DNA of 64,000 bases from Halomonas sp. PR-M31. GTDB taxonomy: Bacteria > Pseudomonadota > Gammaproteobacteria > Pseudomonadales > Halomonadaceae. The stretch covers positions 37,649 to 101,648 of the forward strand of contig NZ_JIBT01000014.1 of the NCBI RefSeq assembly GCF_001039575.1. Direction: 5' to 3'. This document shows positions 40,595 to 52,001 of this stretch, piece by piece. Numbering within the stretch: the stretch's first letter is position 1; each line of letters starts with the position of its first letter. The notes under the pieces were generated by a model. That model was not told the origin of the DNA, did not search any database, and saw only the letters and a program-made list of their open reading frames with translations. Position numbers and translations under genes: made by a program.

Positions 40595-41686
40595 ATGAAC
40601 GCACAAATACCTAATATCGAGACCGTTATCAAGCCACATCAGGCGTTGAGTAATGAACGCATAATGCCAACCCCAGCCGAGCTGCGCCGCGAGCTGCCGG
40701 TCGATATCGAGCTACGCGCCCGGATCACCGCTCAACGCCGGACGGTCCGCGCGATTCTCGATGGCCGCGACGATCGCTTGCTGATGGTGGTTGGTCCCTG
40801 CTCGATTCACGATCCTAAAGCGGCAATGGAGTATGCCTATCGGCTTGCCGGACTGAGCGAGCTGATCGCTGATCGAGTGCAGCTTGTCATGCGGGTTTAT
40901 ATCGAGAAGCCCCGCACTACGGTGGGCTGGAAAGGACTCGCCTACGATCCGCATTTGGATGGCAGCGATGATATGGCCCATGGGCTTTTGCTTTCACGAC
41001 GGCTGATGCGCGATATCGCTGCCTTGGGATTGCCGGTTGCCACCGAGCTCCTGCAACCCATGGTGGCGCCCTATTTCACGGATTTACTGAGCTGGGCAGC
41101 CATCGGGGCACGCACCACCGAGTCTCAAGTGCATCGTGAACTGACCAGTGGCCTGGAGGCGGCGGTAGGGTTCAAGAATGCCACCGATGGTGGAATAGAT
41201 GTTGCCATTGACGCCATTCGTGCCGCGGCCCATCCTCAATGCCATTTCGCAATGGACGTTCAAGGGAGACCGGTCATGCGCGAAACCCAAGGCAATCCGC
41301 ATACTCATCTAGTATTGCGAGGTGGTCATGGCCAACCCAATTACGAGAGCGCCAGCGTTGCTGCATGTGGACGCGCAATGTTGGAAGCCGGTCTTGTGCC
41401 GCGCATCATGGTGGATTGTAGTCACGCCAATTCCCGCAAGGATCATCGACGCCAGAGCGAGGTATTGCTCGATGTGCTGGCGCAGCGCCTGGCCGGCAAT
41501 ACCAGCCTGGTAGGCGTCATGCTGGAAGGTCATCTGCATGAAGGCAAGCAGCCACTCAACCCGGATGCCCTGCGCTATGGCGTGTCGATCACCGATGCGT
41601 GTCTTGGATGGGATACTACTGCCGATCTGCTGTTACGGGCCGCCGAGCGGCTGCGCAATGGTTCAAAGGGCGACGCTGGCCCATGA
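40595..41686 (+). CDS. 3-deoxy-7-phosphoheptulonate (DAHP) synthase, class I
   Basis: DAHP synthase joins phosphoenolpyruvate and erythrose 4-phosphate, the first step of aromatic amino acid synthesis. The 363-residue protein has VGPCSIHDP, MRVYIEKPRTTVGWKGLAYD, GARTTESQVHRELTSGL, GFKNATDGG and IMVDCSHANSRKDH, all of the AroF/AroG/AroH type. Which amino acid inhibits it cannot be read from the sequence, so no symbol is given. I prefer the ATG at 40595 (9 bases after AGGA) to 40589. Expression is probably set by the upstream attenuator. Confidence 0.95.
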   Translation: MNAQIPNIETVIKPHQALSNERIMPTPAELRRELPVDIELRARITAQRRTVRAILDGRDDRLLMVVGPCSIHDPKAAMEYAYRLAGLSELIADRVQLVMRVYIEKPRTTVGWKGLAYDPHLDGSDDMAHGLLLSRRLMRDIAALGLPVATELLQPMVAPYFTDLLSWAAIGARTTESQVHRELTSGLEAAVGFKNATDGGIDVAIDAIRAAAHPQCHFAMDVQGRPVMRETQGNPHTHLVLRGGHGQPNYESASVAACGRAMLEAGLVPRIMVDCSHANSRKDHRRQSEVLLDVLAQRLAGNTSLVGVMLEGHLHEGKQPLNPDALRYGVSITDACLGWDTTADLLLRAAERLRNGSKGDAGP

Positions 41687-42201
41687 GTTTTCGCTTCGAA
41701 CATCATGATCCCGAGCAGTTTCGTCGTAAATCGCGTTTCATGGCGATCATCGTGACGGTCCAATTCGTCGTTTTTGGACTATTGTTCTCACACCTGTTGA
41801 CCACTCGTTTTGGTTCCAGCCTGGCCATGAATGCAGCAGGGGTGCTGCTGGGGCTAATGGCGACCAGTGTCGTAGTGGCGATACTGCGTCGAAAACCCTG
41901 GTTACAGGACCAGTGCTATGCCTGGGAACTCAAGCGGCATTTAACGCGAGTAAGCGCGCACTTGTCGACGCTGCGAAAGGCGGGCCTGGAGAACCATGAT
42001 CCTGCCGCGCTGGATATGCTGGCCTTCTACCATCAGGGAATGGAGCAGCTGGCAGAACTCAATGGGCGCACCACGGATGACGACGGCGAGCGCCTTGCCG
42101 AACGACTGAAGCTACGACAGATTCGGGAATCATTGAGCATGCCAGACAAGGTCACCGGCCTTGATCCACAGGCATTGAAGGCGTTTCGCGCAGATCATTA
42201 A
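41683..42201 (+). CDS. DUF3087 family membrane protein
   Basis: The 172-residue protein has two hydrophobic helices (about residues 20-40 and 48-68) and a C-terminal helical region with KRHLTRVSAHLSTLRKAGL and DMLAFYHQGMEQLAELNGRT. This pattern matches DUF3087 proteins of Pseudomonas and Halomonas as I remember them. No function is known. The ATG overlaps the DAHP synthase stop as ATGA, so the two are translationally coupled. Confidence 0.75.
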   Translation: MSFRFEHHDPEQFRRKSRFMAIIVTVQFVVFGLLFSHLLTTRFGSSLAMNAAGVLLGLMATSVVVAILRRKPWLQDQCYAWELKRHLTRVSAHLSTLRKAGLENHDPAALDMLAFYHQGMEQLAELNGRTTDDDGERLAERLKLRQIRESLSMPDKVTGLDPQALKAFRADH

Positions 42202-42248
42202 CTGTTTTCACATCAGAGCTTTTTACTGAGTCAGCCTATTGGATCAAT

Positions 42249-44462
42249 TCAGTATTTGGCGGCATAGGCATACAGCAACGTCTCTTGAGCGCTAATGGGG
42301 GCAGCGTCGCCGGCTTTCTGTTGCTGATAGCTACCATCTTCGCGCAGTAGCCAGCTCTGGCAGTTATCCACCAGATAGGTCTCCAGGTCCTTGCGCATAC
42401 GCTGGGCGAGTTTCTTGTCGAGGAGTGGAAAGCAGGTTTCCACTCGATGAAACATGTTGCGCTCCATGAAGTCCGCGCTGGACGCCCACATTTCGGGTTT
42501 ACCGTCGTTGTGAAAGTAAAACACTCGAGTATGTTCGAGAAAGCGACCGATGATCGAGCGCACCAGGATGTTCTCGGAAATACCCGGCACGCCCGGGCGT
42601 AGGCAGCAGGTGCCGCGAATGATCAGATCGCATTTCACTCCTGCCCGAGAAGCACGGTAAAGGGCGCGAATCAGCCTGGGCTCGGTGAGAGAGTTGCACT
42701 TGATGATGAGGTGAGTCTTCTTGCCTTTCTCAGCCAGCTTGGCTTCACGATTGATCATCTCCACCAGGCGCTCATGCAGCACGAACGGCGCGTGCAGCAG
42801 CAAGTCGATATTGCGCTGCTTGCCCATGCCGGAAAGCTGCTGAAAGACCTTGTGTACGTCCTCGCAGAGGGTTTCATGAGCCGTGAGCAGGCTATAGTCG
42901 GTGTACAGCTTGGCCGTCTTGGAATGATAATTGCCCGTGCCCAGATGCGCGTAGTAGCGCAGTTCACCTCCTTCCCTGCGCACGATGTGCAGCATCTTGG
43001 CATGGGTTTTGTAAGCCATGACGCCATAGATGACGATAGCGCCGGCTTCCTGTAGCCGTGAGGCCAAGGAAAGGTTGTCCGCCTCATCGAAACGCGCCCG
43101 CAGTTCGATGACCACGGTCACCTCCTTGCCGCCTCGTGCCGCCTCCATCAGGGCGCTGACGATCGGTGAGTCGGCGCCGGTACGATAGAGAGTCTGTTTG
43201 ATGGCCAGTACATCGCTGTCCCGGGCGGCTTCGCGCAACAAATCCTCGATGGGAGAAAAGGACTGGAAAGGGTGATGCAGTAGAATGTCGCCCTGGCGAA
43301 TGGTATCGAACAGACTGCTTTCGGGCTTGAGTCCCTTGGGTATTCCTGCGGTGAATGGCCGGTAAAGCAGATCCGGCCGATCCATGTCGCCGATCAAGGC
43401 CATCATGCGGGTCAGATTGACCGGGCCATGGACGCGGTAAAGATCCTGTTGACTTAACTCGAACTGCTCGAGCAGAAAGGTCACCAGCTCGTCAGGGCAG
43501 TTGTCTGCCACTTCCAGACGCACCCCATCGCCATAGCGACGTGCCAGCAATTCGCCTCGCAGCGCCGAGGCCAGATCGGAGACCTCTTCCGGGTCCACGC
43601 TGAGATCCGCATTACGGGTCAAACGAAACTGATAACAGCCATGTACTTTCATGCCCGGGAAAACCGCCTGAGCATGGGCGTGGATCATCGACGACAGAAA
43701 GACATGATCCGCATAGCCTTTCTCAGCCAGCGTATCAGGCAAACGTATCAAACGGGGGAGTGAGCGCGGCGCCGGTAGGATCGCCAATCCTCCCTCGCGG
43801 CCAAAGGCATCCTTGCCTTCAAGCTCGACGATGAAATTGAGACTCTTGTTGACCAGGCGAGGAAAGGGATGGGACGGATCGAGACCGATGGGGCTGATCA
43901 CCGGCATGACCTCTTCCTCGAAGTAGTCGCTGATCCATTTGCGCTGGGCATCCGTCCACTGTCCGCGGCGTCGGAAGCGAATGTGGTGTTCTTCCAGCGC
44001 CGGTATCAGCACATCGTTGAGTATCTGATACTGACGCTCGATCTGCTCGTGGGTGATGCGGGCGATCTCATCGAGCACCTGTTCCGGTGTCAGACCATCG
44101 ATACCGATGTCATCACGCCCCAGCGCTTGACGATGCTTGAGTCCCGAGACTCGAATCTCGAAGAACTCATCGAGATTCGAAGAGAAGATCAACAGGAACA
44201 TCAGGCGATTGAGCAACGGATGAGAGGCGTCCAGTGCCTGTTCGAGCACCCGTATGTTGAACTGCAGATGGGACAGCTCACGGTTGAAGTAGAGAACCGT
44301 GTCGTCCAGTTCCGCTTCTGGTGAGGGCGTCGGCTTGGCATGAATGCCCGTGCGTGTACGGTTGACCCTTAGTGCTGGAGTGCTAGTCGTCGCCTGTGCC
44401 GGCGATGCTTTCCTTTCCTTGTTCGCGGCGGCTGTTTTCTTGCGATCGCGCGGCTTGTCCAT
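42249..44462 (-). CDS. ppk1: Polyphosphate kinase 1
   Basis: Ppk1 builds polyphosphate from ATP. The 737-residue protein has the four-domain layout, with NRELSHLQFNIRVLEQA at the N-terminal domain start, the His-containing IKQTLYRTGADSPIV and HLGTGNYHSKTAKLYTDYS (autophosphorylation region), and the C-terminal FHNDGKPEMWASSADFMERN. A basic, Ala-rich stretch of about 60 residues precedes the conserved part. The start at 44462 is a choice, since the frame is open to 44618 inside hemB. It follows hemB by 41 bases. Confidence 0.95.
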   Translation of the reverse strand: MDKPRDRKKTAAANKERKASPAQATTSTPALRVNRTRTGIHAKPTPSPEAELDDTVLYFNRELSHLQFNIRVLEQALDASHPLLNRLMFLLIFSSNLDEFFEIRVSGLKHRQALGRDDIGIDGLTPEQVLDEIARITHEQIERQYQILNDVLIPALEEHHIRFRRRGQWTDAQRKWISDYFEEEVMPVISPIGLDPSHPFPRLVNKSLNFIVELEGKDAFGREGGLAILPAPRSLPRLIRLPDTLAEKGYADHVFLSSMIHAHAQAVFPGMKVHGCYQFRLTRNADLSVDPEEVSDLASALRGELLARRYGDGVRLEVADNCPDELVTFLLEQFELSQQDLYRVHGPVNLTRMMALIGDMDRPDLLYRPFTAGIPKGLKPESSLFDTIRQGDILLHHPFQSFSPIEDLLREAARDSDVLAIKQTLYRTGADSPIVSALMEAARGGKEVTVVIELRARFDEADNLSLASRLQEAGAIVIYGVMAYKTHAKMLHIVRREGGELRYYAHLGTGNYHSKTAKLYTDYSLLTAHETLCEDVHKVFQQLSGMGKQRNIDLLLHAPFVLHERLVEMINREAKLAEKGKKTHLIIKCNSLTEPRLIRALYRASRAGVKCDLIIRGTCCLRPGVPGISENILVRSIIGRFLEHTRVFYFHNDGKPEMWASSADFMERNMFHRVETCFPLLDKKLAQRMRKDLETYLVDNCQSWLLREDGSYQQQKAGDAAPISAQETLLYAYAAKY

Positions 44463-44503
44463 TGCATGAGGCCCTGTTACGGCGAGGCGCGTCGCAACCT
44501 CGT

Positions 44504-45615
<1,112 letters not shown>

Positions 45616-45723
45616 ATCATGGGCAACACGGGAATGCCGGCGCCTTGTCGCACCATGCAAGACCTTTTAAAGTAAAATACTTGTGAAGGTGCGAATCTCA
45701 GCACCGAACTCAAGGAGTAAGGC

Positions 45724-46383
45724 ATGAGCAAACAGGTGGCGATCATCCTGTCGGGCTGTGGTTTTCGTGACGGTTCGGAAATCTATGAAACGACGCTTAC
45801 GTTATTGCGTCTTGATCAGTTGGGCATCGAATATCACTGTTTCGCCCCGGATCAGGATCAACCCCAAGTGATCGATCATGCCAGTGGCGAACAGTGTGAA
45901 GAGGATGTCCGCAACATGCTGGTCGAATCTGCACGCTTGGCTCGCGGCAAGATCGACTCCCTCGAGGCGCTGAACCCTGAGGAGTTCGATGCGGTCATTC
46001 TGCCTGGTGGCCAAGGGGTGGCGAAAAATCTTTCGAACTTTGTCGAGGCCGGGGCCGACATGACGGTACTGCCATTGCTGCGCGACAAGATCGTCGAGTT
46101 TTATGAGGCAGAAAAACCGATTGGCCTGATGTGCTACTCATCCTTGCTGGCGCCGCGATTACTGGACGTGACCATTCCGGTGACTGTGGGCCACAATGCC
46201 AAGATTGCTGGCGCCATCAGCAGCATGGGAGGGCTGCACAAGACCTGTAACGCCGATGATGTCGTCCTGGACCGTGAGCATCGTATCGTGACGACCCCGG
46301 CTTTCATGACGGCCAAGGGAATTGCCGAAGCAGCTCTGGGCATCTCCAAGCTGGTTGACAAGATCGATGAAATGATGCGCTGA
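45724..46383 (+). CDS. elbB: Isoprenoid biosynthesis glyoxalase ElbB
   Basis: ElbB is a DJ-1/PfpI-superfamily protein with weak glyoxalase activity that was linked to isoprenoid synthesis in E. coli. The 219-residue protein has VAIILSGCGFRDGSEIYE at the start, ILPGGQGVAKNLSNF and the nucleophile-elbow-like GLMCYSSLL. AAGGAG precedes the ATG. It stands alone between divergent hemB and convergent tatC. Confidence 0.92.
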   Translation: MSKQVAIILSGCGFRDGSEIYETTLTLLRLDQLGIEYHCFAPDQDQPQVIDHASGEQCEEDVRNMLVESARLARGKIDSLEALNPEEFDAVILPGGQGVAKNLSNFVEAGADMTVLPLLRDKIVEFYEAEKPIGLMCYSSLLAPRLLDVTIPVTVGHNAKIAGAISSMGGLHKTCNADDVVLDREHRIVTTPAFMTAKGIAEAALGISKLVDKIDEMMR

Positions 46384-46445
46384 ACGTGTGTACTGCAGAA
46401 GCCAGATATGTTGACGGCATGTCGTATGACTATGATGCATGTATG

Positions 46446-46473
46446 AAAAGGGCCGCCAATAGGCGGCCCCTTT
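46446..46473. terminator. Bidirectional terminator between elbB and tatC
   Basis: GGGCCGCC (46450-46457) and GGCGGCCC (46462-46469) form a perfect 8-bp stem with a 4-base loop. AAAA lies before it and TTT after it, so it can serve both convergent genes. Confidence 0.75.
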
Positions 46474-46512
46474 GCATGCTATCCAGGGCAACATGCTATT
46501 TGAAAGTTCGAT

Positions 46513-47298
46513 CTATTCGACGTCGTCCGCTTCTTCTTGCTTGCGCCGGCGTCCACGAAGGACTCGTCCGGCTAGAATCCCAATCTCATAAAGCAGCCAC
46601 ATGGGCACGGCCAACAGGCTTTGCGAGATAATATCCGGCGGGGTCATCAACATCCCCACCACGAAACAACCAAGTACGATGTAGGGACGTTTTTTTGACA
46701 GGCTCTCGACGGTGGTCGCCCCAGTCCAGATCAGAAGAAAAGTGGCAATAGGGATCTCGAAGGCGACGCCAAAGGCAAAGAACAGTTTGAGAACGAAATT
46801 GAGATACTGGTTGATATCCGTCATCACCGCGACGTTCTCGGGACCGGTATGCACGAAGAAGTCGAACAGTAGCGGAAAGACCACGTAGTAGGCGAAAGCA
46901 GCGCCGCCATAAAATAGCAGAACGCTTGACGCCAGCAACGGAACCGCGAGTACCTTCTCGTTTTCGTAGAGCCCAGGCGCGATGAAGGCCCAGAGTTGGT
47001 GCAGTACGAAAGGAATGGCAATGAATACCGCCACCACCAGAGTCAATTTGAACGGGGCGAGAAAGGGCGAGGCGACTTCGGTGGCGATCATCTGCGAGCC
47101 TGGCGGTAGCAGCGCCATCAGGGGATCCGCGACGAAGGTATAGATGTTGTTGGAGAACGCGTAAAGCGCCAGGAAAATCAGCAGAATCGCAACTACCGCC
47201 CGCATCAGACGCGAACGCAGCTCGATAAGATGTTCGATCAGCGGTGCCTGAGGCGGTTCTTCCGGGGTATCGTTGCGCGGAGAGGGGGCGTCACTCAT
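46513..47298 (-). CDS. tatC: Twin-arginine translocase subunit TatC
   Basis: TatC is the six-helix receptor for twin-arginine signal peptides in the inner membrane. The 261-residue protein has LIEHLIELRSRLMRAVVAIL near the start, FIAPGLYENEKV and the conserved FGVAFEIPI, with six hydrophobic segments. It is the last gene of tatABC and its ATG overlaps the tatB stop as ATGA. Confidence 0.97.
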   Translation of the reverse strand: MSDAPSPRNDTPEEPPQAPLIEHLIELRSRLMRAVVAILLIFLALYAFSNNIYTFVADPLMALLPPGSQMIATEVASPFLAPFKLTLVVAVFIAIPFVLHQLWAFIAPGLYENEKVLAVPLLASSVLLFYGGAAFAYYVVFPLLFDFFVHTGPENVAVMTDINQYLNFVLKLFFAFGVAFEIPIATFLLIWTGATTVESLSKKRPYIVLGCFVVGMLMTPPDIISQSLLAVPMWLLYEIGILAGRVLRGRRRKQEEADDVE

Positions 47299-47744
47299 CG
47301 CGACTTGGCATCCTTGTCATTGGCGTTGGCAGTATCTTGAGGCGAGGAGACGGTAGGCCCACTCGTTATCTGCTCGGGCTCTTCCTTATCAATGCTCCGA
47401 TCAAGAGGAGCGTCGATATTTTTGGGCGCACGTGTATCGGAAGCAGATCGAGCCGACGTCTTATTGGCATCGCTTGATTCAGAACCCTCGATAAAACTCT
47501 CGACGTCCTTACGCGTCTTGTCGAAACTGCTATCGAGTTTTTTCTGATGCTCCTCGAGTTTTTGACGCAGTTCTTCCGCTTCCAGCTGAGAATTGATCTC
47601 GCGCTGCATGTTCGAAACGGTGCGCTTGATCTTGCCAACCCACAGCCCCGCCGTACGGGCAGCTTTGGGAAGCCGCTCAGGGCCCAGCACCAACAGGCCG
47701 ACCACGCCGATGATCAGTAGTTCGAGAAAGCCAATATCGAACAT
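47295..47744 (-). CDS. tatB: Sec-independent translocase protein TatB
   Basis: TatB works with TatC in signal-peptide recognition. The 149-residue protein has one N-terminal helix (MFDIGFLELLIIGVVGLLVL), the hinge GPERLPKAART, an amphipathic helix and a long acidic, unstructured tail. It lies 6 bases after tatA. Confidence 0.95.
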   Translation of the reverse strand: MFDIGFLELLIIGVVGLLVLGPERLPKAARTAGLWVGKIKRTVSNMQREINSQLEAEELRQKLEEHQKKLDSSFDKTRKDVESFIEGSESSDANKTSARSASDTRAPKNIDAPLDRSIDKEEPEQITSGPTVSSPQDTANANDKDAKSR

Positions 47745-47750
47745 GCAGGA

Positions 47751-48023
47751 TTATTTCCGCTCATGCTTGTCTTCGACATGGTCGCTGTTGCGCTGTTCGG
47801 GCTTGACCTCGTAGGTTTCCCCTTCTTCGTCATGACGAACCTGTCGCTGAACGCTGTCGTCCTTTTCCTTACCATCCTTGTCGTCTTCGCCCATGGCTTT
47901 CTTGAAGCCCTTGACCGCGCCACCAAGATCCCCGCCAACGTTGCGCAGTTTCTTGGTGCCAAAGATCAGGATGATGATGCCGAGCACGATCAGCAACTGC
48001 CAAATACTGATACCACCTAACAT
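47751..48023 (-). CDS. tatA: Sec-independent translocase protein TatA
   Basis: TatA forms the translocation pore. The 90-residue protein has the single helix [17 protein letters not shown], the [20 protein letters not shown] amphipathic helix and a charged tail rich in Lys, Asp and Glu. The ATG is preceded by AGAGGAG. It follows hisE by 32 bases on the same strand. Confidence 0.95.
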   Translation of the reverse strand: MLGGISIWQLLIVLGIIILIFGTKKLRNVGGDLGGAVKGFKKAMGEDDKDGKEKDDSVQRQVRHDEEGETYEVKPEQRNSDHVEDKHERK

Positions 48024-48055
48024 TGAGGTTCTCCTCTAAGGGGCAATGAGCCCGT

Positions 48056-48394
48056 TCATTCAGATTTGCGAGCGGCTTTTTCGTCCAGTCCCGAAATACC
48101 GAAACGACGTGCGAGCTCGTCGAGTACCGCTCGATGATCGATATCCAGATGCGACAGCATCACCAGGCTATGAAACCACAGGTCAGCGGTTTCGGCGACC
48201 ACTGCCTGATGATCCCGGTCAAGATTCTGTTCACTATCCTTGGCGGCAAGGATGGTCTCGGTCGCCTCTTCGCCGATCTTTTCGAGAATCTTGTTGAGTC
48301 CTTTGGCGTGCAGCGATGCCACATAGGAAGAATCCGGATCGCCATGACGACGCTCATTAAGCATGTCGCTCAAGCGCTCAAGTATATCGCTCAT
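48056..48394 (-). CDS. hisE: Phosphoribosyl-ATP pyrophosphatase
   Basis: HisE carries out the second step of histidine synthesis. The 112-residue all-helical protein has [20 protein letters not shown] and [15 protein letters not shown], with the acidic metal-binding residues of the MazG-like fold. In Pseudomonas hisI lies between ubiB and hisE, but here the gap to ubiB is only 30 bases, so hisI must be elsewhere or absent. Confidence 0.95.
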   Translation of the reverse strand: MSDILERLSDMLNERRHGDPDSSYVASLHAKGLNKILEKIGEEATETILAAKDSEQNLDRDHQAVVAETADLWFHSLVMLSHLDIDHRAVLDELARRFGISGLDEKAARKSE

Positions 48395-48424
48395 CGCAAG
48401 CTCTTTCTCGAAATGAATGTAAGG

Positions 48425-50047
48425 TTAGCGCCACAGAAGCATTAAAATACCAATGGCTGCCGCAGTCAGCACCGGCCAGGGTTGCTGGTCTGCCCACTCG
48501 GTCAACGGTCGCCAGGCAAGTGCCGCGGCAATCAGCAGAAGCCCGAAGCGCAGCCGCCAGGTCTGGCGGGAAGTCTGGGTCAACTGCTGACGGATGTCGG
48601 TCACGCCTTGAGCCAGACGCGACTGCTCTTTCTGGACGTGACTTACCCGGCTAAAGGCATCGTGGGCCAGCCCCGGTAATTCCGGGAGCTGACGGCTAAG
48701 TTCCGGCGCCTGCTTCTTGAAAGATTCCCATAACCCGTGGGGTCCGACACGTTCCTTCATCCAGCGCTCAAGATAGGGGCGAGCAGTCGACCACAAATCA
48801 AGATCCGGATAAAGCTGACGCCCCAGACCCTCGATATTGAGCAGGGTCTTCTGCAGCAACACCAGCTGTGGCTGCACTTCCATGTTGAAACGGCGCGCCG
48901 TCTGGAACAGTCCGAGCAGCACTTGGCCAAAGGAAATTTCTTTCAGTGGACGCTCGAGAATGGGTTCGCAGACCGTACGAATCGCCGCGGCAAACTCGTT
49001 GGCCCGGGTGCCTTCCCCCACCCAGCCGGACTCGATGTGCAGGGCGGCAACTTCGTAGTAGTCCTGATTGAAAAAAGCGAGCAGATTGCGTGCCAGATAA
49101 TCCTGGTCTTCCCGGGTCAAGCTGCCGACGATACCGCAGTCGATGGCGATGTACTGGGGATCTTCGGGATGTTCGCAATTGATGAAAATATTGCCCGGGT
49201 GCATGTCCGCATGGAAGAAATTGTCACGGAACACCTGGGTGAAGAAGATTTCCACCCCGCGCTCGGCAAGCTTACGCAAATCGAAATTCTGCTCTTCCAG
49301 TGCCTGCATGTCCGCCACGGGTATGCCATAGATACGCTCCATCACCATGATGCGCTGACGTGTGAGTGACCAATAGATGGTGGGCACATAAAGCAAGGGA
49401 GAGTATTTGAAATTGCGCTTGAGCTGGGATGTATTGGCGGCTTCCTTACGCAGATCGAGCTCATCCAGAAGCGTCGATTCATAATCCTCGACCACTTCGA
49501 CGGGACGTAGCCTGCGCGCCTCGGGAACGCGGCGAATCAAGCGGGCAAAGGTATACAGCAGGCCAATGTCCTTGCGCATGGTTTCATCGATGCGCGGGCG
49601 AATCACCTTTATCACGACCTCTTCGCCACTATGCAGACGAGCCGCGTGTACCTGGGCGATGGACGCGGATGCCATGGGGACAGCATCAAATTCCGCAAAG
49701 CTCGTCTCGATGGAGCATTCAAGTTCGGCTTCAATAAGTGCGCGAGCCTGCTCCCCTGGAAAAGGGGGCACCTGGTCCTGCAAGCGTCTTAGCTCATCAG
49801 CGATATCCGGTGGCAATAGATCGCGGCGGGTGGACAGCATCTGACCGAACTTTATGAACACCGGCCCCAGAGCTTCCAGCGCCAGGCGTAAACGCTTGCC
49901 CTGAGAATGTGGGCCGGTCGGAATGAGTTGTAGTGGAGAGAGACGAAGCAGCAGGCGCAGCACGCCAGGAAGACGCTCCAGAGGAATCAATGTATCTAGG
50001 CGAAAACGGGATACTACCCAAAGGATGCGCAGCAATCGCAGGTTCAC
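48425..50047 (-). CDS. ubiB: Ubiquinone biosynthesis protein UbiB
   Basis: UbiB is an atypical protein-kinase-like ATPase needed for ubiquinone synthesis. The 540-residue protein has the KxGQ motif in [16 protein letters not shown], the A-rich nucleotide loop [11 protein letters not shown], the catalytic-like [10 protein letters not shown] and IDCGIVGSL, and one or two C-terminal membrane helices. It starts at a GTG that overlaps the ubiJ stop (GTGA). Confidence 0.96.
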   Translation of the reverse strand: MNLRLLRILWVVSRFRLDTLIPLERLPGVLRLLLRLSPLQLIPTGPHSQGKRLRLALEALGPVFIKFGQMLSTRRDLLPPDIADELRRLQDQVPPFPGEQARALIEAELECSIETSFAEFDAVPMASASIAQVHAARLHSGEEVVIKVIRPRIDETMRKDIGLLYTFARLIRRVPEARRLRPVEVVEDYESTLLDELDLRKEAANTSQLKRNFKYSPLLYVPTIYWSLTRQRIMVMERIYGIPVADMQALEEQNFDLRKLAERGVEIFFTQVFRDNFFHADMHPGNIFINCEHPEDPQYIAIDCGIVGSLTREDQDYLARNLLAFFNQDYYEVAALHIESGWVGEGTRANEFAAAIRTVCEPILERPLKEISFGQVLLGLFQTARRFNMEVQPQLVLLQKTLLNIEGLGRQLYPDLDLWSTARPYLERWMKERVGPHGLWESFKKQAPELSRQLPELPGLAHDAFSRVSHVQKEQSRLAQGVTDIRQQLTQTSRQTWRLRFGLLLIAAALAWRPLTEWADQQPWPVLTAAAIGILMLLWR

Positions 50048-50679
50048 GCAATATCCTTTTGATGAGAAGCAAGCTTGTTGTGTAATCGGGCAACGCGAGC
50101 TTCGAGACGATCGGTGGCAATTTCGAGCTCGGTCAAACAGTCTCGTAATGCCTCACGTTGAGGATGGCCGGGCAGCAGACGGGACTCCTCGAATACAAAA
50201 TCGGCGAGGTCAGCGCGAAACTCCCGCTGACTGCGCAGGCCAAAGCGTCCGAAGCGGCGCAGGCCCTCTGCCAGGCTATGACTGGGGCGATCCCCGAACC
50301 ACTCGGCCAGTGCGCCTTCCCAATCGAGATCGATATCCATCAAAAGGGCCCGGGCACCTTCCAGAATGGCGACCTGGCCACGCAGGGCCAAGCGGCCGGA
50401 AAACATTAGACGCTCCAGTGGCTCGCCACCCAGTAAGGCACCGAGTGCATCGCTGTCTATTTCAACCACTGCATCGGCATCGTCTTCCTCGGCCTGAGGC
50501 CGATGCAATAGCGTGAGGCCCTGTTCATCGAAGACGATCAGCAGATCGACATGAGGCCTTTCCAGTCTCAAGAGCAGCCGCTTACCGGCAAGCTTTCTTA
50601 ACCGCGAAGGGGCAGCCGGATCGCGGCTGAGCATTGCGTTGAGCGTTCTTTCGGCGCAACCGAACAGTAGGGTGTACAT
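50044..50679 (-). CDS. ubiJ: Ubiquinone biosynthesis accessory factor UbiJ
   Basis: UbiJ binds ubiquinone intermediates and holds the Ubi complex together with UbiK. The 211-residue protein has an N-terminal SCP2 lipid-binding domain (from [20 protein letters not shown] to about residue 110) and a C-terminal coiled coil. The ATG at 50679 gives [18 protein letters not shown] lies rather far upstream, so the start is less certain. It is part of ubiE-ubiJ-ubiB, the standard order. Confidence 0.92.
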   Translation of the reverse strand: MYTLLFGCAERTLNAMLSRDPAAPSRLRKLAGKRLLLRLERPHVDLLIVFDEQGLTLLHRPQAEEDDADAVVEIDSDALGALLGGEPLERLMFSGRLALRGQVAILEGARALLMDIDLDWEGALAEWFGDRPSHSLAEGLRRFGRFGLRSQREFRADLADFVFEESRLLPGHPQREALRDCLTELEIATDRLEARVARLHNKLASHQKDIA

Positions 50680-50695
50680 CAACGAAAAAGAATCC

Positions 50696-51442
50696 TCATA
50701 GCTTGATGCCACGATGCAGGGCAACGATGCCCCCGGTCATATTGGTATATTCCACTCGTTCGAGACCCGCAATCTCCATCATGGTCTTGAGTGTTTCCTG
50801 GTCCGGGTGCATGCGAATGGACTCCGCTAGATAACGATAGCTTTCTGCATCATTGGCAACCCATTCCCCCATTCGAGGCAGTACGTTGAAGGAATAGTTG
50901 TCGTAGACCTTCGACAGCAAGGCGTTCGGGGGCTTTGAGAATTCCAGTATCAACAGGCGACCGCCGGGCTTGAGTACCCGGGTCATGGAGCGCAAGGCCG
51001 CGTCTTTGTCAGTGACGTTGCGTAGACCGAAGGCAATGGTGATGCAGTCGAAGCTGTTGTCGGGGAAGGGCAGACATTCCGCATTGGCCTGAACGTATTC
51101 AACGTTATCGCCTACACCGTTGTCGATGAGCTTGTCGCGCCCTACCTCGAGCATCGATTGATTGATGTCCGCCAATACGACACGGCCGCTGGGGCCGACA
51201 ATGCGCGAGAACTTGAGGGTCAGATCACCGGTGCCGCCGGCAATGTCGAGCACCTGATGGCCTCGACGCACCCCGGCGCGTTCCAGGGTCACACGTTTCC
51301 AGAGGCGGTGAATACCCAGCGACATGAGGTCGTTCATGACGTCATAGCGGGCGGCTACCGAATGAAAGACATCCGCCACTCGAGAGGCCTTTTCCTCGAG
51401 TGCCACCTCTTGATAGCCAAAATGAGTCGTACGCTTGTCCAT
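50696..51442 (-). CDS. ubiE: Ubiquinone/menaquinone C-methyltransferase UbiE
   Basis: UbiE methylates the quinone ring at carbon 2 (and demethylmenaquinol where present). The 248-residue protein has the SAM-binding [17 protein letters not shown], the second motif [20 protein letters not shown] and [14 protein letters not shown]. Three ATGs are close together; 51442 has AAGGA 6 bases upstream and gives [13 protein letters not shown]. Confidence 0.97.
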   Translation of the reverse strand: MDKRTTHFGYQEVALEEKASRVADVFHSVAARYDVMNDLMSLGIHRLWKRVTLERAGVRRGHQVLDIAGGTGDLTLKFSRIVGPSGRVVLADINQSMLEVGRDKLIDNGVGDNVEYVQANAECLPFPDNSFDCITIAFGLRNVTDKDAALRSMTRVLKPGGRLLILEFSKPPNALLSKVYDNYSFNVLPRMGEWVANDAESYRYLAESIRMHPDQETLKTMMEIAGLERVEYTNMTGGIVALHRGIKL

Positions 51443-51548
51443 GTCCATCCTTGTGACTCGAATCAAAATGGGTATGAGGCCATTGTAGACTTGGAGGGTG
51501 GCGTTTGTCTTTCAATGCGCCAAGGCGTCAGCACAGGATGCGTTTTTG

Positions 51549-51944
51549 TCACAGTTGCTTGAGGGGAATTCCCAACGGCTCCCTGGAGGCACCCACTTCT
51601 TCAAGACGGCGCAGATAGTCGGCCCAGTTGGCTTTCTGATTGATGGCCAGGTCGTAAAGATAATCCCAGCTGTAAAGCCCCGTATCGTGGCCATCGTCGA
51701 AATGCAGCTTGAGCGCATAGCGCCCGGTCTGGGTAATGTTCTTCAGGCCCACGTATTTCATGCCTGTCTGCAGGGTTGCCGTGTCGGGTCCATGGCCGCG
51801 TACCTCGGCGGAGGGAGAGAAGACTCGCAGGTACTCGGCGCTCAGGCGGTAGTTCTCATATTCGTCCTTACCTTCAGCATAGCCAAGTTCGAGTTCACGA
51901 TCCTGCTTGTGATAATGCACGCGGGTGGGAATCGGAGCTGTCAT
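51549..51944 (-). CDS. DUF971 (GBBH-like N-terminal domain) protein
   Basis: The 131-residue protein matches the small DUF971 family related to the N-terminal domain of gamma-butyrobetaine hydroxylase. Visible features are LSAEYLRVFSPSAEVRGHG, YALKLHFDDGHDTGLYSWDY and LYDLAINQKANWADYLRRL. In the same family in Pseudomonas the gene also lies next to hslU. Its role is unknown. An AGGAGG is upstream of the ATG. Confidence 0.85.
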   Translation of the reverse strand: MTAPIPTRVHYHKQDRELELGYAEGKDEYENYRLSAEYLRVFSPSAEVRGHGPDTATLQTGMKYVGLKNITQTGRYALKLHFDDGHDTGLYSWDYLYDLAINQKANWADYLRRLEEVGASREPLGIPLKQL

Positions 51945-52001
51945 GTTTTGCCCTCCTGAAACCGAAAAAAGGCGAGCAGTCGATGCTCGCCTCAGGATGC
52001 C

